NCBI GenBank assembly: GCA_033977485.1
Contig: CM066991.1
Coordinates: 128,173,999-128,237,998 of the forward strand
Direction of reading: 5' to 3'
Source of the DNA: Hydrangea macrophylla
Lineage: Eukaryota > Streptophyta > Magnoliopsida > Cornales > Hydrangeaceae
Length of the DNA stretch: 64,000 nt
Shown here: positions 35,482-47,207 of the stretch, one piece after another
Layout: the number at the start of each line of letters is the position of its first letter
Position numbering within the stretch: position 1 is the stretch's first letter
The notes under the pieces: generated by a model
Seen by the model: the letters and a program-made list of their open reading frames with translations, nothing else
What the model was told of the DNA's origin: nothing
Database searches by the model: none
Position numbers and translations under genes: made by a program

Positions 35482-35770
35482 CAGGGCCGGCCCTGGGCCT
35501 ATTTTTCAAAGCAATCGCATGGGGCCTCGACTTTAGGCCTCATTTTTAGGCCTATTTTTTTCTTAATTTCTTTCTAATTTTTATGAAATTTATCATTTTT
35601 AGGCTTATTTTCTTCTAATTTCTATTAAATTTCTACGAAACTTATCATTTTTAGGCCTATTTTTTTTTTACAATTTCAATGAAACTTAGTATAGAGGCCT
35701 CATTTTTTTGGCCTTTTTGAAAATTCGCTTGAGGCCTCGGCCAATTTTGGTCATCTCAGGGCCGGCCCTG
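35482..35770. mobile_element. hAT MITE, 289 bp
   Basis: Both ends are CAGGGCCGGCCCTG, a 14-bp inverted repeat that is itself palindromic. It is flanked by the perfect 8-bp target duplication CCTCTAGC (35474-35481 and 35771-35778), typical of hAT transposition. The interior is rich in AGGCCTNATTTTT words. No coding capacity. Confidence 0.92.
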
Positions 35771-36499
35771 CCTCTAGCATCTCTAACCTTCCTAGAGTGG
35801 GAAATCATCTCTTGGGTAAGTATTTTGGAAAACCCCAATTTCTAGGGTTTCATTAGTTTTCAAATTTTTGAGTTGTATTGAACTTCTCTTCTCTTTTATA
35901 GCTTCATTGGAGTGTTTAGAACATGCCTTAACAATCCTAACCATTTCCTTGGAGTTTCTAGTGTAGGTAAGTTTTCTAGTTTCCTAACAATTTCTAGGAT
36001 TTGCTAGTTTAAGCTTTTCTATCCTAACTATGAATTGTTCTTGCTTAGAGTGGCCTTCTTGAAGCATCCTTCAAGATCCTAGCACAAGCATTGGAAGCTT
36101 TTGGGATTTACTTAACTCTCTTGAATTTTTTCCATTGTTGGAATTTAAAGCTTTGAGGTAGATTTACATTGTGCAATTATATATGTTACACTTGCCTAAG
36201 GTGTTTTGAGTTCATATATATATGTGCTAGGAGATAATTTAGACACATGCAATGGGTATTTCTCCAAAGTTGTAATGTAAGGGTTGTATGCCAAATTGTG
36301 GAATTATATGCCTTGGTTGTACTAGTTGAAAGTTTGGGGTGTTAAATGTAATTAAAATGATGTTATGAGAATAATTTAGACGCATGTATTAGGTTTTCCC
36401 CAAAGTTGTAAATTTAGGGTTATATGCCTAATTGTGAATTTACATGTTTTGGTTGTTCTATAATTGATTATGTGATGCTAGACCACTGCACCAGATTGG

Positions 36500-36900
36500 C
36501 CGATTTGGCACTGCTTAGAGCAGTGACAAACCCCATTTGTCACTGTTTTGGGAGGTGACTATTTCGGGGGTGACAAATAATTTTGTCACCTCCACTGAAG
36601 GTGACAAATTTGTTTGTCACCGCCCATTTGTGTACCCCTAAAAGGGATAATTGCCTTAATATTGTCACCTCCCTAAACAGTGACCAAATATAAATTTGTC
36701 ACCTCCCAAGACAGTGACCAAATTTAAATTTGTCACCTCCCTAGACAGTGACCAAATATAAATTGGTCACCGCCATAGACTGTGACAATTGTTGGTGACA
36801 ATTCATGCATTTATCACCTCGTTAAACCGTGACAAATTATGGTGATCCTGTAGAAAGTTTGTCACCGCTTCGAACAGTGACAAAAATTTGAAAATTTATA
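36500..36900. repeat. Left subterminal repeats of the 7.4-kb CACTA element
   Basis: Repeated words GTCACCTCC, CAGTGACCAAAT and AAATTTGTCAC in direct and inverted orientation, in blocks of about 40-45 bp. They mirror those at 43640-43920. Confidence 0.8.
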
Positions 36901-38185
36901 TAATAAAAATATATATATATATATACTATTTCTCTTGGGGTACCTGTATAATTAAAATCCATACAATAAAAAGCAATTTTCATATATAAACTACACAATT
37001 GCTAAACACCTTTTTGCAATCCATCCATTCCAAAACAATTTACATATAAACCACCAAGTTGCTAAACACCATTTTGTTCAAATTTGCAACAAAAAAAAAA
37101 TACGATCTATTAAAGGATGTGCCTTCAAAATTTAAGGCCTTAAAGGAAAAATAACAAACAAACAAATAAAGCCTTAAAGGATGTGCCTTCAGAAAATTAG
37201 GTAATTTGATCAAAATTGGACAGAATGACTGTGCTAAATGTCTCCCAAGTTCTCGACGGCTGCTTCGAGTATGTTGTTCTTTTTGTAAATGATGCACCTA
37301 CAAAATAGTTCAATGATCACCAATGTTAGCCAATAGAGCTCGGACGCATAGAGTTTTGTATATTGCCTTCCATTTTCAGATCATACATATACTCACATCA
37401 ATAGGGTTATATGGTTAAAAGGAGTAAAGTAAAATAATTAAAATAATCAATGATGTTATGAGTACATCTTGTTAACCAATGGTCACAAGTCGATGTACAG
37501 GTGTATGCCTAACCCACGATCAAGGTATACCCAGTTCTCACATAACATTTCTTAAAAGGAAATGTAAAGATATTTTGAAATCCAAAAGCAGTTTGTCCAA
37601 CTACTCAAATTACAATTAAAATTTCTTTCAAGAAAGAACACAATGTCAAGAATATTGTAAAAGAATCTAGTTGCTCAGTTTTCAACTTTCAAGGGAATGG
37701 ATATCAAGTTACCCTCATAATTAAACTACATGAGAAACAACTAAATAAGTAACAGAAATAAATTGCCTCAACAAAATCCTAGTATTGAATCAACTGCAAC
37801 AAACCAAAACCAACACTACAATCTTGATTGCTTCAACTACATATATTTTTCTTGTGCGCGTGGACGTGTGCTGTGTGTACGCGTGTTGTGCATGGTCGTG
37901 CGTGTGCATTGCATGCATGTTGTGCACATGGGCTAATGAGCACTTGTACTGTTGTGCACGTAGGCTGCTGTGCTGTGTGCACGTTTGTGTTTAGCATTAG
38001 CATAGAACAAAAGAGTAGATAATGACATAATACATATGCTTGAAATTGCAAATTGAACTAAATACCAAAAGTGAAAGTAGCTAAGCACATTTGGGAAAAC
38101 AAAATATGCAATTCTCTTCTTATTGAGACCAATATCCCACCATATCTTGAGACAATCTTTGCTTTGAGATTCTTTCATCATCTAT

Positions 38186-38223
<38 letters not shown>

Positions 38224-40373
38224 ATCAAATACATGTAATGCTTATCAAGAACTTAATAGATCTAAAACTAAGGAAAACTTGCATGAAGTGAAGATTTGGA
38301 TCATACAAGTATTAAAAGTTCCTTGAAAATGGAAATGGAAATGGAAAATATAAAATGAAAAAAAATACGTAAAAAAATGGTAGGGTAAATTCCATCACTG
38401 ACATCTATAATTTTAACTGTGGAAATTAATTAACTTTATCCCCTTTTTGCACCTCTGTTTTCTTTAGACCAAGCAAATAACCATAAATGTATCAGTTGAT
38501 AGAGATATGACATCAAATTAGCAGAAATGCTAGGTACTGAAGTAAACCAGTTATATTCCTGATTAGATACAGGATTGAACAATCCCAATTTTCTGAAAAA
38601 CAAATAACGAACAAAGGAAAATGGAAATGAAAGAGTAAATTTGGAACTGACAGAGTAAATTTGTGATCAAAGTAGTAATCTTTTTTCAAGAGTTCTGCAA
38701 ATATGGAAGCAAATCTCTAAATGGATGAGATGGGTTGTCAAAGCACATTAGAAAATATTAAATCAATAAAGAATCTGATTAAAGAGGAAAAACTTGCAGC
38801 ATCCCAAAGAACTTTTTTTAAGAAGTTAATATTGCAACAATTAGTACCTAGTAGCCATATGAAATGGCAATCAAAAACATCCCAGTGCTATACTTAAGAC
38901 AACTTACTCTTCCTCTTTGCAAATAAAAAAGATGTGTTAAAACTTGTATAGATATGAATTTGGCATTTGTCACAATTATATTTGTTAAACTTTTTTGCTT
39001 GCTTTACTTTTTTGTGCCTGAGGCGATGATGAACAGTTAATGAAAGGGCCAAAATTCAGGAAAAATGAATAGTAGTTGATAAAATGAAGGGGAAAAAAAG
39101 AAGAGAGGGAACATATTGCAAGAAAAGGGTTCTTTACTAAGCTGACTTATTTTCTCACAGCAATCAAGACTTAAAGAAACCATTGCATAGCCTAATACCA
39201 ATTCCAACAGAACCTATTCATACACACTAAGGACTGCAAAATATATGCATATCACAATTTAGTTTGGTTTATTTGTAGCTTCAAGATGGATAGTTATAGT
39301 AAATCCTTTCATGGAATTGTCCTTTAAATTGTAGCAAAAGAATAACTAGTATTGAGTTCTAAGCTTGACCTAAGGGAAAGATCATCGCATACCCAATAGA
39401 ATTAAAATTTGCAGTAACATAGTAATTAGGACTCCAAATCAGAATTAACAAAACCAATGTAAAAGGACAACTTTTGTTCATATTTCGCAATGATCTGACA
39501 TGTGATTTATCCACGTGTACACAAATATACTACCTTGTTATGCGAACCACACTTTTAGACTGCTGAAGTAGTGTCCTAAATTATGAGTCAGTTTGGTACT
39601 GTTGTGGGAATAGAGAATTTTTTTTTCCTTTTCAAAAAAGCGGCAAAATTCTGCTTCTATTTAATCTGCTTATTAAGGTTTAAAGTTTTTTTTCCAAAGC
39701 GAGTCAACCGACTCAAGTTTCTGAGTAATCCCAACTAAAGTGATTGTCAATGCCAGAAAAGCTAATTCAAAACAGACTGTAAATAAAGTCCCGCCGGCGA
39801 ATTAGAAATGAAAATCAAGAGATTTTCCTGGGAAAAGCGTATCCTTATTTGGCTTTTGGATAAGAGTAGGTCCTCAAAATAAAATTTAAAAAAAAAACCG
39901 TCCTTGCTGCACAAGAATATATATGCATTTGGTGGCTAAGAATTCTAAATTTTAGTCAAATGACATGTGAGATTGTCATTTATACTTATTAGAAGCCACT
40001 ATCTAGTAATTACAAATTTACAATAGACATAAGAGTCCAATTGACCCCCATGTTGTCCAAATTATATATAGGGTAAATTGCACTTTTCACCTTGTAGTTT
40101 GAAGGTCAAGACACTTTAGTCCCTACACTTTGAATATGGACATTTTAGACCCTAGAGTTTCGTAAGTGTGACAATTAAGACCTTTCAGCTCTTTCATAAT
40201 CAAAGTTAGAACCGTAGAAAAACAACTACTAGTAATTAAGTTTAATAAGAGAAGATCATTTTGAATTAGCAATTCATAGAACAAAACAATGTATTAACAA
40301 AAAATTAAAAGACCATTAAAAACCTTGAAAATTTAATTGATGGAAGGTGGTGGTAAAAACAAAAAAGAATTAG
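36901..40373. other. Interior of the CACTA element, non-coding
   Basis: AT-rich sequence with no supported gene. A GT/GC-rich stretch at 37855-37990 gives Cys-rich chance ORFs, and a GA run is at 38189-38220. Captured host DNA cannot be excluded. Confidence 0.5.
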
Positions 40374-40481
40374 CCCCCACCACCACCACCTACACCCCGC
40401 CGCAAACCCCACCCCTCAAACCCCCATCGGTTCCTCTACATCTGCTGCATCTCGGTAAAACTCTCTCTCTCTCTCTCTCTC
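40374..40481 (+). repeat. Left arm of a ~108-bp internal inverted repeat
   Basis: A C-rich stretch (CCACCACCACCACCTACA ... CCATCGGTTCCTCTACATCTG ... GGTAAAACTCTCTCTC, partial words) whose reverse complement is at 43265-43373 with few mismatches. The arms are 2.8 kb apart within the 7.4-kb CACTA element. Confidence 0.85.
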
Positions 40482-40814
40482 ATCCTAAACCTCTCCCCTT
40501 CTCCTTAAATCTATCTCTCTCCCTCTCTCCCTAATCTCCCTCTCTCTCTCTCGAGTCTCTACTGCACCAAAAAAAAGTGGGGGGGCTATGATACTAGTAA
40601 TGTGGGTGTGTGTTATTATTTATTTATTGATATTTTCTTATAACCCCTCATAATAAGGCAGAGACAATAGTCTAACCCAAAACTAATTATCATCCAAACA
40701 ACACATATCTACCTGTTTATCTAAAGTATGAAAGTCTATGTCATGTCCATAGCATGAGCCAAAGAATTCTGGCTTTTCGATTAGATCCATAGTCCTAAAA
40801 GAGGTCTCAGTAAG

Positions 40815-40996
40815 CAGGGCCGGTCTCGAGTATTTGATGGCACTACATTAGGCCTTGGGGAATGCCTAAATGTTAAAATACTAAAAAATCTCAAGATAAA
40901 AATGTAACTATAAAAATTTCATAGACCCTAAAAATTTTGTGAACTTTGGTGGCCTAGGGCGGTTGCCCCTTTTGTCCCCCCTTTGGGCCGGCCATG
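40815..40996. mobile_element. hAT MITE nested in the CACTA element, 182 bp
   Basis: The left end is CAGGGCCGGTCTCGAG and the right end reads GGGCCGGCCATG, an imperfect inverted repeat of the CAGGGCCGG class. The flanks are a perfect 8-bp duplication TCAGTAAG (40807-40814 and 40997-41004). No coding capacity. Confidence 0.85.
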
Positions 40997-41004
40997 TCAG
41001 TAAG

Positions 41005-43017
41005 TTACCTAACAGTTTTGAGGGTAGCACAAATAATGTTGACCCAAAAAAAAAACCGCTATTGGTAGAGACTAAAGGTATGTGGGACTATGAAGAAAAA
41101 GATAAAGAAAAAGCTGGATACAAGTGTTGTTGGTCCTTCTTCACATGACACAAGTCACAAGTGAGACGTGAATTCATTTTTTGGCCCAGTGGAGAGAACA
41201 AATTACGGACAAAGAAACGAAGGAAAGATTCTTCAAGGATGGTCACCAAAAAATGAATTCAAGCACCATATATGCCCCATGATGTAATAAGTATGAAGGG
41301 AGAAATTGAGCTAACCTTGAGAAGTACCTTGAATTAAATTGACCACATTTTTAGACTTGAAGAGTATATTAATTGTATTTATTAAGATTTTGCCTTGTGC
41401 TTTCCCAAACTTCAAAAAACAAGCCTGGTGCTGAATGATTGCTATCTGCAAGTCCTCACTCAATTACTCTGTATCAAGTAGAAGTTCTAGTTTGCTTTGA
41501 CTTTCTAAAGTGTGATACTCCAATGGGATATTTCAGTATCTACATGGGAATTACTCTCAAAGATACGCATTGAGTGTATTTAACTTCTTGAAATGGGACC
41601 AAACCCCCACAAAATAAAATAAAAAAATCTAAAAATTTAATGAGATAAATACAAAATAGAATACCTCAAATTGCTTTGGCTTTCACTATCATTCGCAGCA
41701 CTCGATCTTTTGTAGCAATCAGAGCAACCAAAACGTTTCTGAAAGCAAGAAAACAAAGTGAGAAACAATCAATCAAACAAAACCAGATCAATTACTAGCT
41801 ACCCAATTAAGAAGGAACAATTGAAACCACAAATTAGTAGAAAAGGGCTAGTTTGGGGGAGAAATACTCTAACTTTTTTTCACTTTTCTGAAGCAAAGTA
41901 TCAAAGAAAGCAAACTAAAAGATACAAAAGAATCAACATTGAAGACTCGGAAGTAACAAACTTGTCCCTTTCCTCCAGAGAAAGCAAGGGTTCTAAGCTT
42001 GATCTTCAAATCTCTCTCAAGTTGAACCTATAAATACTTCAAGAGCAAATGATACATATAGGCCTAAAGTTCTATCTAGGAACAAGACCATCCCTTAAAA
42101 TGTGATATAAAAGAAACAAGTGGCCTTTTTATGATTCGAACTAGTGATATCAATCCAATCAATAACTAAAGTGCATTTAGTAATATAGTTCCAATTCATT
42201 CTGGACATGACAGTGTAGTTTTCTTCTTGCAAACTCGAATTTAAACTTATATACCTTGAATATCTGGTTGGGCATCCTGTGAATTTCAATGAGCCAGTCA
42301 TAATCCATAAATCATTTTACTATAGAAATCAATCTTCTTCAATTAGCCCATTAGAAAAATGGACAACCTCATCATATTTCCATATTGGTCATTCCTGGAT
42401 TTTCTTAAGATGATATCATTGACAACTGTAGGAATAATACTTTTACATAGCTACCATTTTCCAAATGGCCCAACTCAAGATGCTTGATCTCTTCACTGAA
42501 ATACTTCACAAATTATGAACTTAGCAATTTTAATTCATGGTACTCGCGAACATGCCATAATATCAGCCTATGATAATGTAAACATTAAAACATAATCCAA
42601 ATAAAAGAGATAAGTCAACATCAATTTCAAATACAATATTTCAGACCCTAAGAAAAAGACACAAGTATCTAAAGCATATACATATTGACAACCAGAGCGA
42701 TAGAAACATACCAAGAATCCAACAGCCTTCATAACATGATTTAGTTCATCCCAAGATGAGCCAGCGTACTGCAATGAGAGAAACATCAGACAGCTACTTA
42801 TGGAGTAACTACAGAACAAATGATGAAGTTAAGATATGTCAACTAAAAATACTCACAAGGCTTGATCTTCAAGTGCTATTTCTTAAGAAATTGGAAACCT
42901 AGAACTTATTTCTATTTCTATTTCTACAAAGAAAGGACAAATATCAGTTTCATCGCCGAGTTGGTGTAGATTGAAAGACAGTTGAAGATTTCATTGGAAA
43001 CCCACCTCAATCACACT
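41005..43017. other. Interior of the CACTA element, right half
   Basis: AT-rich, no supported gene. Short open frames here lack family motifs. Confidence 0.5.
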
Positions 43018-43288
43018 CGCACACACACAGATACACATGCAAAATCGTACACACACGCACACACACAATCGGACCACACACACATACAATCGGACACACA
43101 CGCAAATTCGTACACACACACACACAATCGGACACACACAACACACACACACACAATCGGACACACACACACACACACACACAATCTGACACACACAGTC
43201 GTACATACACAGACTCACATAAACATAAACTCGCACACACACACACATACACACATACACACACCGAGAGAGAGAGAGAGAGAGAGTT
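43018..43288. repeat. Compound CA/GA microsatellite with AATCGGA interruptions
   Basis: CA runs are interrupted at near-regular intervals by AATCGGAC, AATCTGAC or TCGTAC words, giving a ~20-bp secondary period. It ends in a GA run (43266-43288). Val/Cys-rich minus-strand ORFs over this stretch are repeat translations. Confidence 0.9.
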
Positions 43289-43373
43289 TTACCGAGAGGC
43301 AGCAGATGTAGAGGAACCGATGGGGGTTTGGGGGGTGGGGTTTGCGGCGGGATGTAGGTGGTGGTGGTGGGGG
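43265..43373 (-). repeat. Right arm of the ~108-bp internal inverted repeat
   Basis: Reverse complement of 40374-40481. It is followed by G-rich sequence and a second GA run (43434-43462). Confidence 0.85.
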
Positions 43374-43432
43374 CGATGGAGAGAGGGCTAGTGGTGGGGG
43401 CAATGGAGAGGGGGTTTGGGGGGGAATGCTCT

Positions 43433-43467
<35 letters not shown>

Positions 43468-43639
43468 GGGGTTGTGGGGGCTTTAGGCGGGAATGTTATC
43501 TTGAGAGAGATAGAGAGTGAGTGAGATTTGGGGGTGGGGGGGGCTGTAAGCTGTGCAGGGGGGAAAGTGGGAGATTTTTAGGGTTTCTTTCTTTTTTTTT
43601 TTTTTTTAGAGTTAAAAGTGACTCTCAGCCAAAAAAAAA

Positions 43640-43920
43640 AAAAGAGTTAAAAGTGACATTTGTCACAGTGATTTGTCACCGCTAAGGTTGGTGACCATTT
43701 TGGTCACTGTTTTTTATTACCGCTAAGCACAGTGACAAATTTGTCACTGTCTAAGACAGGGACCAAATTAATATTCGTCATCGTTCAGAACCGTGACTAA
43801 ATTTGTCACAGTTTTTAGTAGTGACAAACAAGATTATCACTGTTCTCAACCGTGGTAAATGTTGTCACGGTTTATAACGGTGACAAATGACGCGAATAAA
43901 AGGGTGACAATTCGGCCAAT
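43640..43920. repeat. Right subterminal repeats of the 7.4-kb CACTA element
   Basis: Words such as AGTGATTTGTCACCGC, TTGGTCACTGTT and AACGGTGACAAAT mirror the left field and lead into the right terminal inverted repeat. Confidence 0.8.
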
Positions 43921-43934
43921 TTGGTGTAGTGGAC

Positions 43935-45423
43935 GTGCCTAGGATGCTCCCTTTATGTGTAAAAACATGCTAGGATGTTAGTATAGAAATCCTTGTTAGG
44001 AACGTTAAATTATGAAATTTAATTACATTCTTTGAAGTTCTTGATAACATGTCTAATGGACTAAATTATTGCTTAGTCTATCGTAGTGGATCATCTTTAA
44101 TGCCATTGTTAACATCATATGCATTGAGGCCTAATCGGCAAGCACTCATGTATCACGACATAAAAGTTTTATTTGGAAAAGAGAGAAAAACCCCATGTGT
44201 GGGAATTTGATTTAAGAAATCCGGACGTGGGTTGTAATGTGAGACAGGGAGAATGACCCTTAGAAACATTCAAACTCCAAACTATATTCGGGTAGCTCCC
44301 GGAAGTTGGTATGCTACACTCCATGCGTGGGTGGCTCATGGTCCGGTAATGAGAGAGATGTGCATTTGTCACGCATAGCCTTGCGGCTTTAAACATTTCA
44401 TTGTAGCCATGGTGGCGATGCATTGCACCTCATTTCATTTTAGTCATTGATAGCATATAGACTTGTTACAATGTTTTCTACGAGCCGTCGTTCTCATAAA
44501 AACGACAAAACATTTTTCAGGTGAACTTGATAAGGGCATATGTGACCCGACGCGTGAACTATGAGGCAGTTTGTTCTATTTTGAAGACTCATGGTTATTT
44601 ATGTATATGAATAGCTCTCTTGTTGATTTAGTCATTTTGGAATATTGTAAATGTTTAATGCTTTGAAACTTAGAGTATTAAGGTTTTACAAAAATTTCGC
44701 GAGCTTAGGCTCTTATCTCTTGTATTTGAGAAGCTTCTTTGATTTTAATGGGACAAGTGTTAGCCCTTGCTTTCATGGTTATTTCTTCAATTATTAAACT
44801 CACTTTATGATGATGTATTTACTTTCTGAGGTCGTTGAACCTCTTTAAGTCCTTGTCTTTTTGATTTACATATCCATTGTTTGTTTTTCACTTTTGTTTG
44901 AATCCTTGCCGGATTGGTTTGGGTGGTTGCTTTTATGAGAGTTCATTTGTTGTAGTTTAGTTCGTTTTATAATTGGGTCCTTGCCGGATCAAACTCCTCT
45001 TTTAATTCCAACAAGGTTTCAAATATTTAAACGTTCTAAATCTCTCCCATCCTCTTTCTCTCCTCTCCCCTCTTTGATCTCTTTACCTTTCTCAAATATT
45101 CTTTCCTTTTACTTTTGTTGGAATTATGTATATATATATTTTTGAAATGTTTCCGAATGTGAAAATACACATGTGTGTGTGTTTAGAATACATTCCCTAT
45201 ATCTCTCTCCCTATCTCTCCCTATATCTCTCTCCCAATCTCTCCCTCTTCCCTTTTTCCTCTCTTTATCTCTTTCACTTCTCGTCTTTAATAAATTTCGA
45301 GTACATGAAGTTCCGCTTGCTCTAGACACGTGTTGTATGTTGTTTAGGACTTGTCTAGTCATGTATTGATGTTTAAACTCGAGAATTTAGCAAAGTTGGG
45401 AAGGTTTCGAAAAGCTGTCACAA
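43935..45423 (+). other. 3' portion of the solo LTR, unique part
   Basis: The solo LTR continues after the CACTA element. No gene is seen. It includes pyrimidine-rich CTCTCTCCCTATCTCTCC stretches (about 45050-45290) and an inverted pair of TTCCAACAA/TTGTTGGAA near 45006 and 45114. Confidence 0.55.
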
Positions 45424-45838
45424 AGCTGTCAAACTTGCTGTCATAGAAAAACTGCTACTGTTTTTTTTATTTTCTGGCCAAATGGTGCAGAATTGGAAAA
45501 ATGTCATTAGAAAAAAAGTTGTTCAGAATCAAATTTTACATGGACCTATGCGAACAGAATGTGAGAATTTCAAAGATATAGTTACTTACGGATGTTTCAA
45601 AATTCAGCAATTATCCAAAAATGGTCCTTATGCTGTCAAAGTTGCTGTCAAATAAAAACTGCTACTGTTATTTTAATTTTCTGCCCAAACGGTGAGGATT
45701 TGGAGAAAATGCTATTTGACAAAAGTTGTGCAGAATTTAATTTTACATGGACTTATGCGAACAGAATGTGAAAATATTAAAGATACAGCAACTTATAGAT
45801 GATTTAAAATCCAGCAACTACTCAAGAATGATCTTTCA
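45424..45838 (+). repeat. ~207-bp tandem duplication in the solo LTR
   Basis: Two diverged copies (about 45424-45630 and 45631-45838) share, in order, TGCTGTCA, AAAACTGCTACTGTT, ATTTTACATGGAC, TATGCGAACAGAATGTGA and AAATYCAGCAA blocks. It pre-dates or accompanied LTR evolution and does not overlap a gene. Confidence 0.8.
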
Positions 45839-46093
45839 TCAAATTTTATTGTATTCTTCTTTCTCCCCTTGAACTAGTGCTAGTCCGGTTAATCTTTTAA
45901 TTTTATTTTTAAATGATTTCATCCTTATTGAACTCATTAACATTTAAGTCCATTTTGGGGTTACGTATTAGTAAGTCATCCTTGTAGGAAACCCAGTGGG
46001 TTTCCAAAGTCGCTTCCGCATTGTGATTGGATTTTAATTCTTTTCTCTCTATCTTTTTCTCTTTCCTCGCGCTTCGGTTTCCGGGGCGTGACA

Positions 46094-46877
46094 TTGGCCT
46101 TGCAAGGACTAACACGTCCTTACCAATGAAGCTCGCATTATCATCGCAATTATCTCATAAATTTGCTCTGAGTATTCCTTCTTCCGGCGGGTGGCCATTT
46201 GGGGACATTTTTATCGGCGGTGGACCCTACTATATGCGTCCTTACATTGAAAGACTTGTATAAATCACTAATCACCACCCCACTCATCATTAACCATGTG
46301 AGCACTGCTGCGACTTACTCAGAAGGCGATCCGTCTGATGAGTATTTCATCGATGTGAAATCAATCAAAATCAGTGGTAAAGTTGTTGCTTTTAACTCTT
46401 CTTTTCTAGCCATTGACAAAAAAGGTATCGGTGGGACGAAAATTAGTACCACGGTCCCTTATACCGTTTTGCAAAGTTTAATTTTTTGATGCTGTTATTG
46501 ATGAGTTTGTGAAAACGGCTGCAACTAGGAAGCTCAAAAGAGTAAAATCTGTGGCACCATTTGTAGCCTGTTTCAGCTTGAGAACCATTAGAATTACTAG
46601 GACTGGACCGGATGTGCCAAACATTGATCTAGTGATGCAAAACGAAGATGTGTATTGGAGGATTTATGGGTCCAACTCAATGGTGAATGTGAGCAAAGAT
46701 GTGCTATGCTTGGGATTCGTAGACGGAGGAATAAAGCCGATAACCTCAATCGTATAATTAGGAGGGCATCAATTGGAAGATAATCTCATCGAATTTGATT
46801 TAGCTTCGTCCAAGCTCGGGTTTCGCTCTTCACTGTTGGTCCATAACACAACTTGTTCACAGTCCAGAGTTTTCTAG
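46094..46877 (+). pseudogene. EDGP-like pseudogene psi-B, 3' part
   Basis: It resumes with the TTGGC target duplication and GLART, matching residue 184 onward of gene A. It continues through KFAL, GDIFIGGGPYY, SEGDPSDEYFIDVKSIKISG, GGTKISTTVPY, VPNIDLVM and LCLGFVDGG to the C-terminal SSKLGFRSSLLVHNTTCSQS block and TAG at 46875-46877. Lesions: a frame change near 46240-46255, another near 46480, and a TAA inside the VLGG motif (about 46755). Nucleotide similarity to gene A remains high, so the duplication is not ancient. Confidence 0.92.
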
Positions 46878-47147
46878 AGGAACTAAATAACTTAAAGTTC
46901 AGGGAAAACAATGCAAATTTCATTTAAATGCATGATAATTCAGACTTGGAATCATCAGAAAACTGGCACAGAATAAACATTGGCTAATTATTATTGGGAT
47001 GGTCCACAAAAGCATAAATGTACTCTGCAAAATGTGATGCACCAATATTAGTCAAATTAGCACATCATTATCATCCAAAAAAAGCACAATTATTCGATAA
47101 ATGGATACCACAAATCTTAAAATATGGCATATTGACTCGAGTCTATA
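46878..47147. other. Spacer between convergent psi-B and gene C
   Basis: AT-rich intergenic DNA, nothing recognised. Confidence 0.6.
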
Positions 47148-47153
47148 TTTATT
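47148..47153 (-). other. Putative polyadenylation signal of gene C
   Basis: AATAAA on the minus strand about 55 bp after the gene C stop codon. Confidence 0.5.
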
Positions 47154-47207
47154 GAAGTTGCCATATTGAGCAACATGAGTAGTCAAATGCATATACATTA
47201 CAAATAC

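Larger units (their letters stand above)
36484..43931. mobile_element. Non-autonomous CACTA element, 7.4 kb
   Basis: The left end CACTGCACCAGATTGGCCG and the reverse complement of the right end, CACTACACCAAATTGGCCG, form a terminal inverted repeat (24 of 28 matches when extended). A perfect 3-bp duplication GAC lies at 36481-36483 and 43932-43934. Subterminal fields (about 36500-36900 and 43640-43920) carry many GTGACAAATTTGTCAC-like words in both orientations. No transposase frame was found inside, so it depends on a helper. The terminal sequence differs from that of the CACTA element at 2399-15465, so it is a different family. Confidence 0.92.
35027..46093 (+). mobile_element. Solo-LTR-like insertion splitting psi-B, with nested transposons
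   Basis: The insertion begins TGTCATG and ends GGGGCGTGACA, i.e. TG...CA. It is flanked by a perfect 5-bp duplication TTGGC (35022-35026, 46094-46098), diagnostic of retroviral-type integration. Its last bases match the GGGGCGTGACA end of the chromovirus LTR in this window. Subtracting the nested CACTA element and hAT MITE (with their duplications) leaves about 3.3 kb with no gag-pol and no second LTR copy. The best reading is therefore a solo LTR of a related chromovirus, formed by LTR-LTR recombination. A complete small element with unrecognised LTRs is less likely. Confidence 0.75.

Noticed and set aside
37785..38022. Small Cys-rich peptide ORFs
   Set aside because: They arise from a GT/GCATG-rich low-complexity stretch in the interior of the CACTA element; no signal peptide with a conserved cysteine pattern stands out.
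42991..43311. Cys/Val-rich minus-strand and His/Thr-rich plus-strand ORFs
   Set aside because: They are translations of the CA microsatellite, open on both strands.
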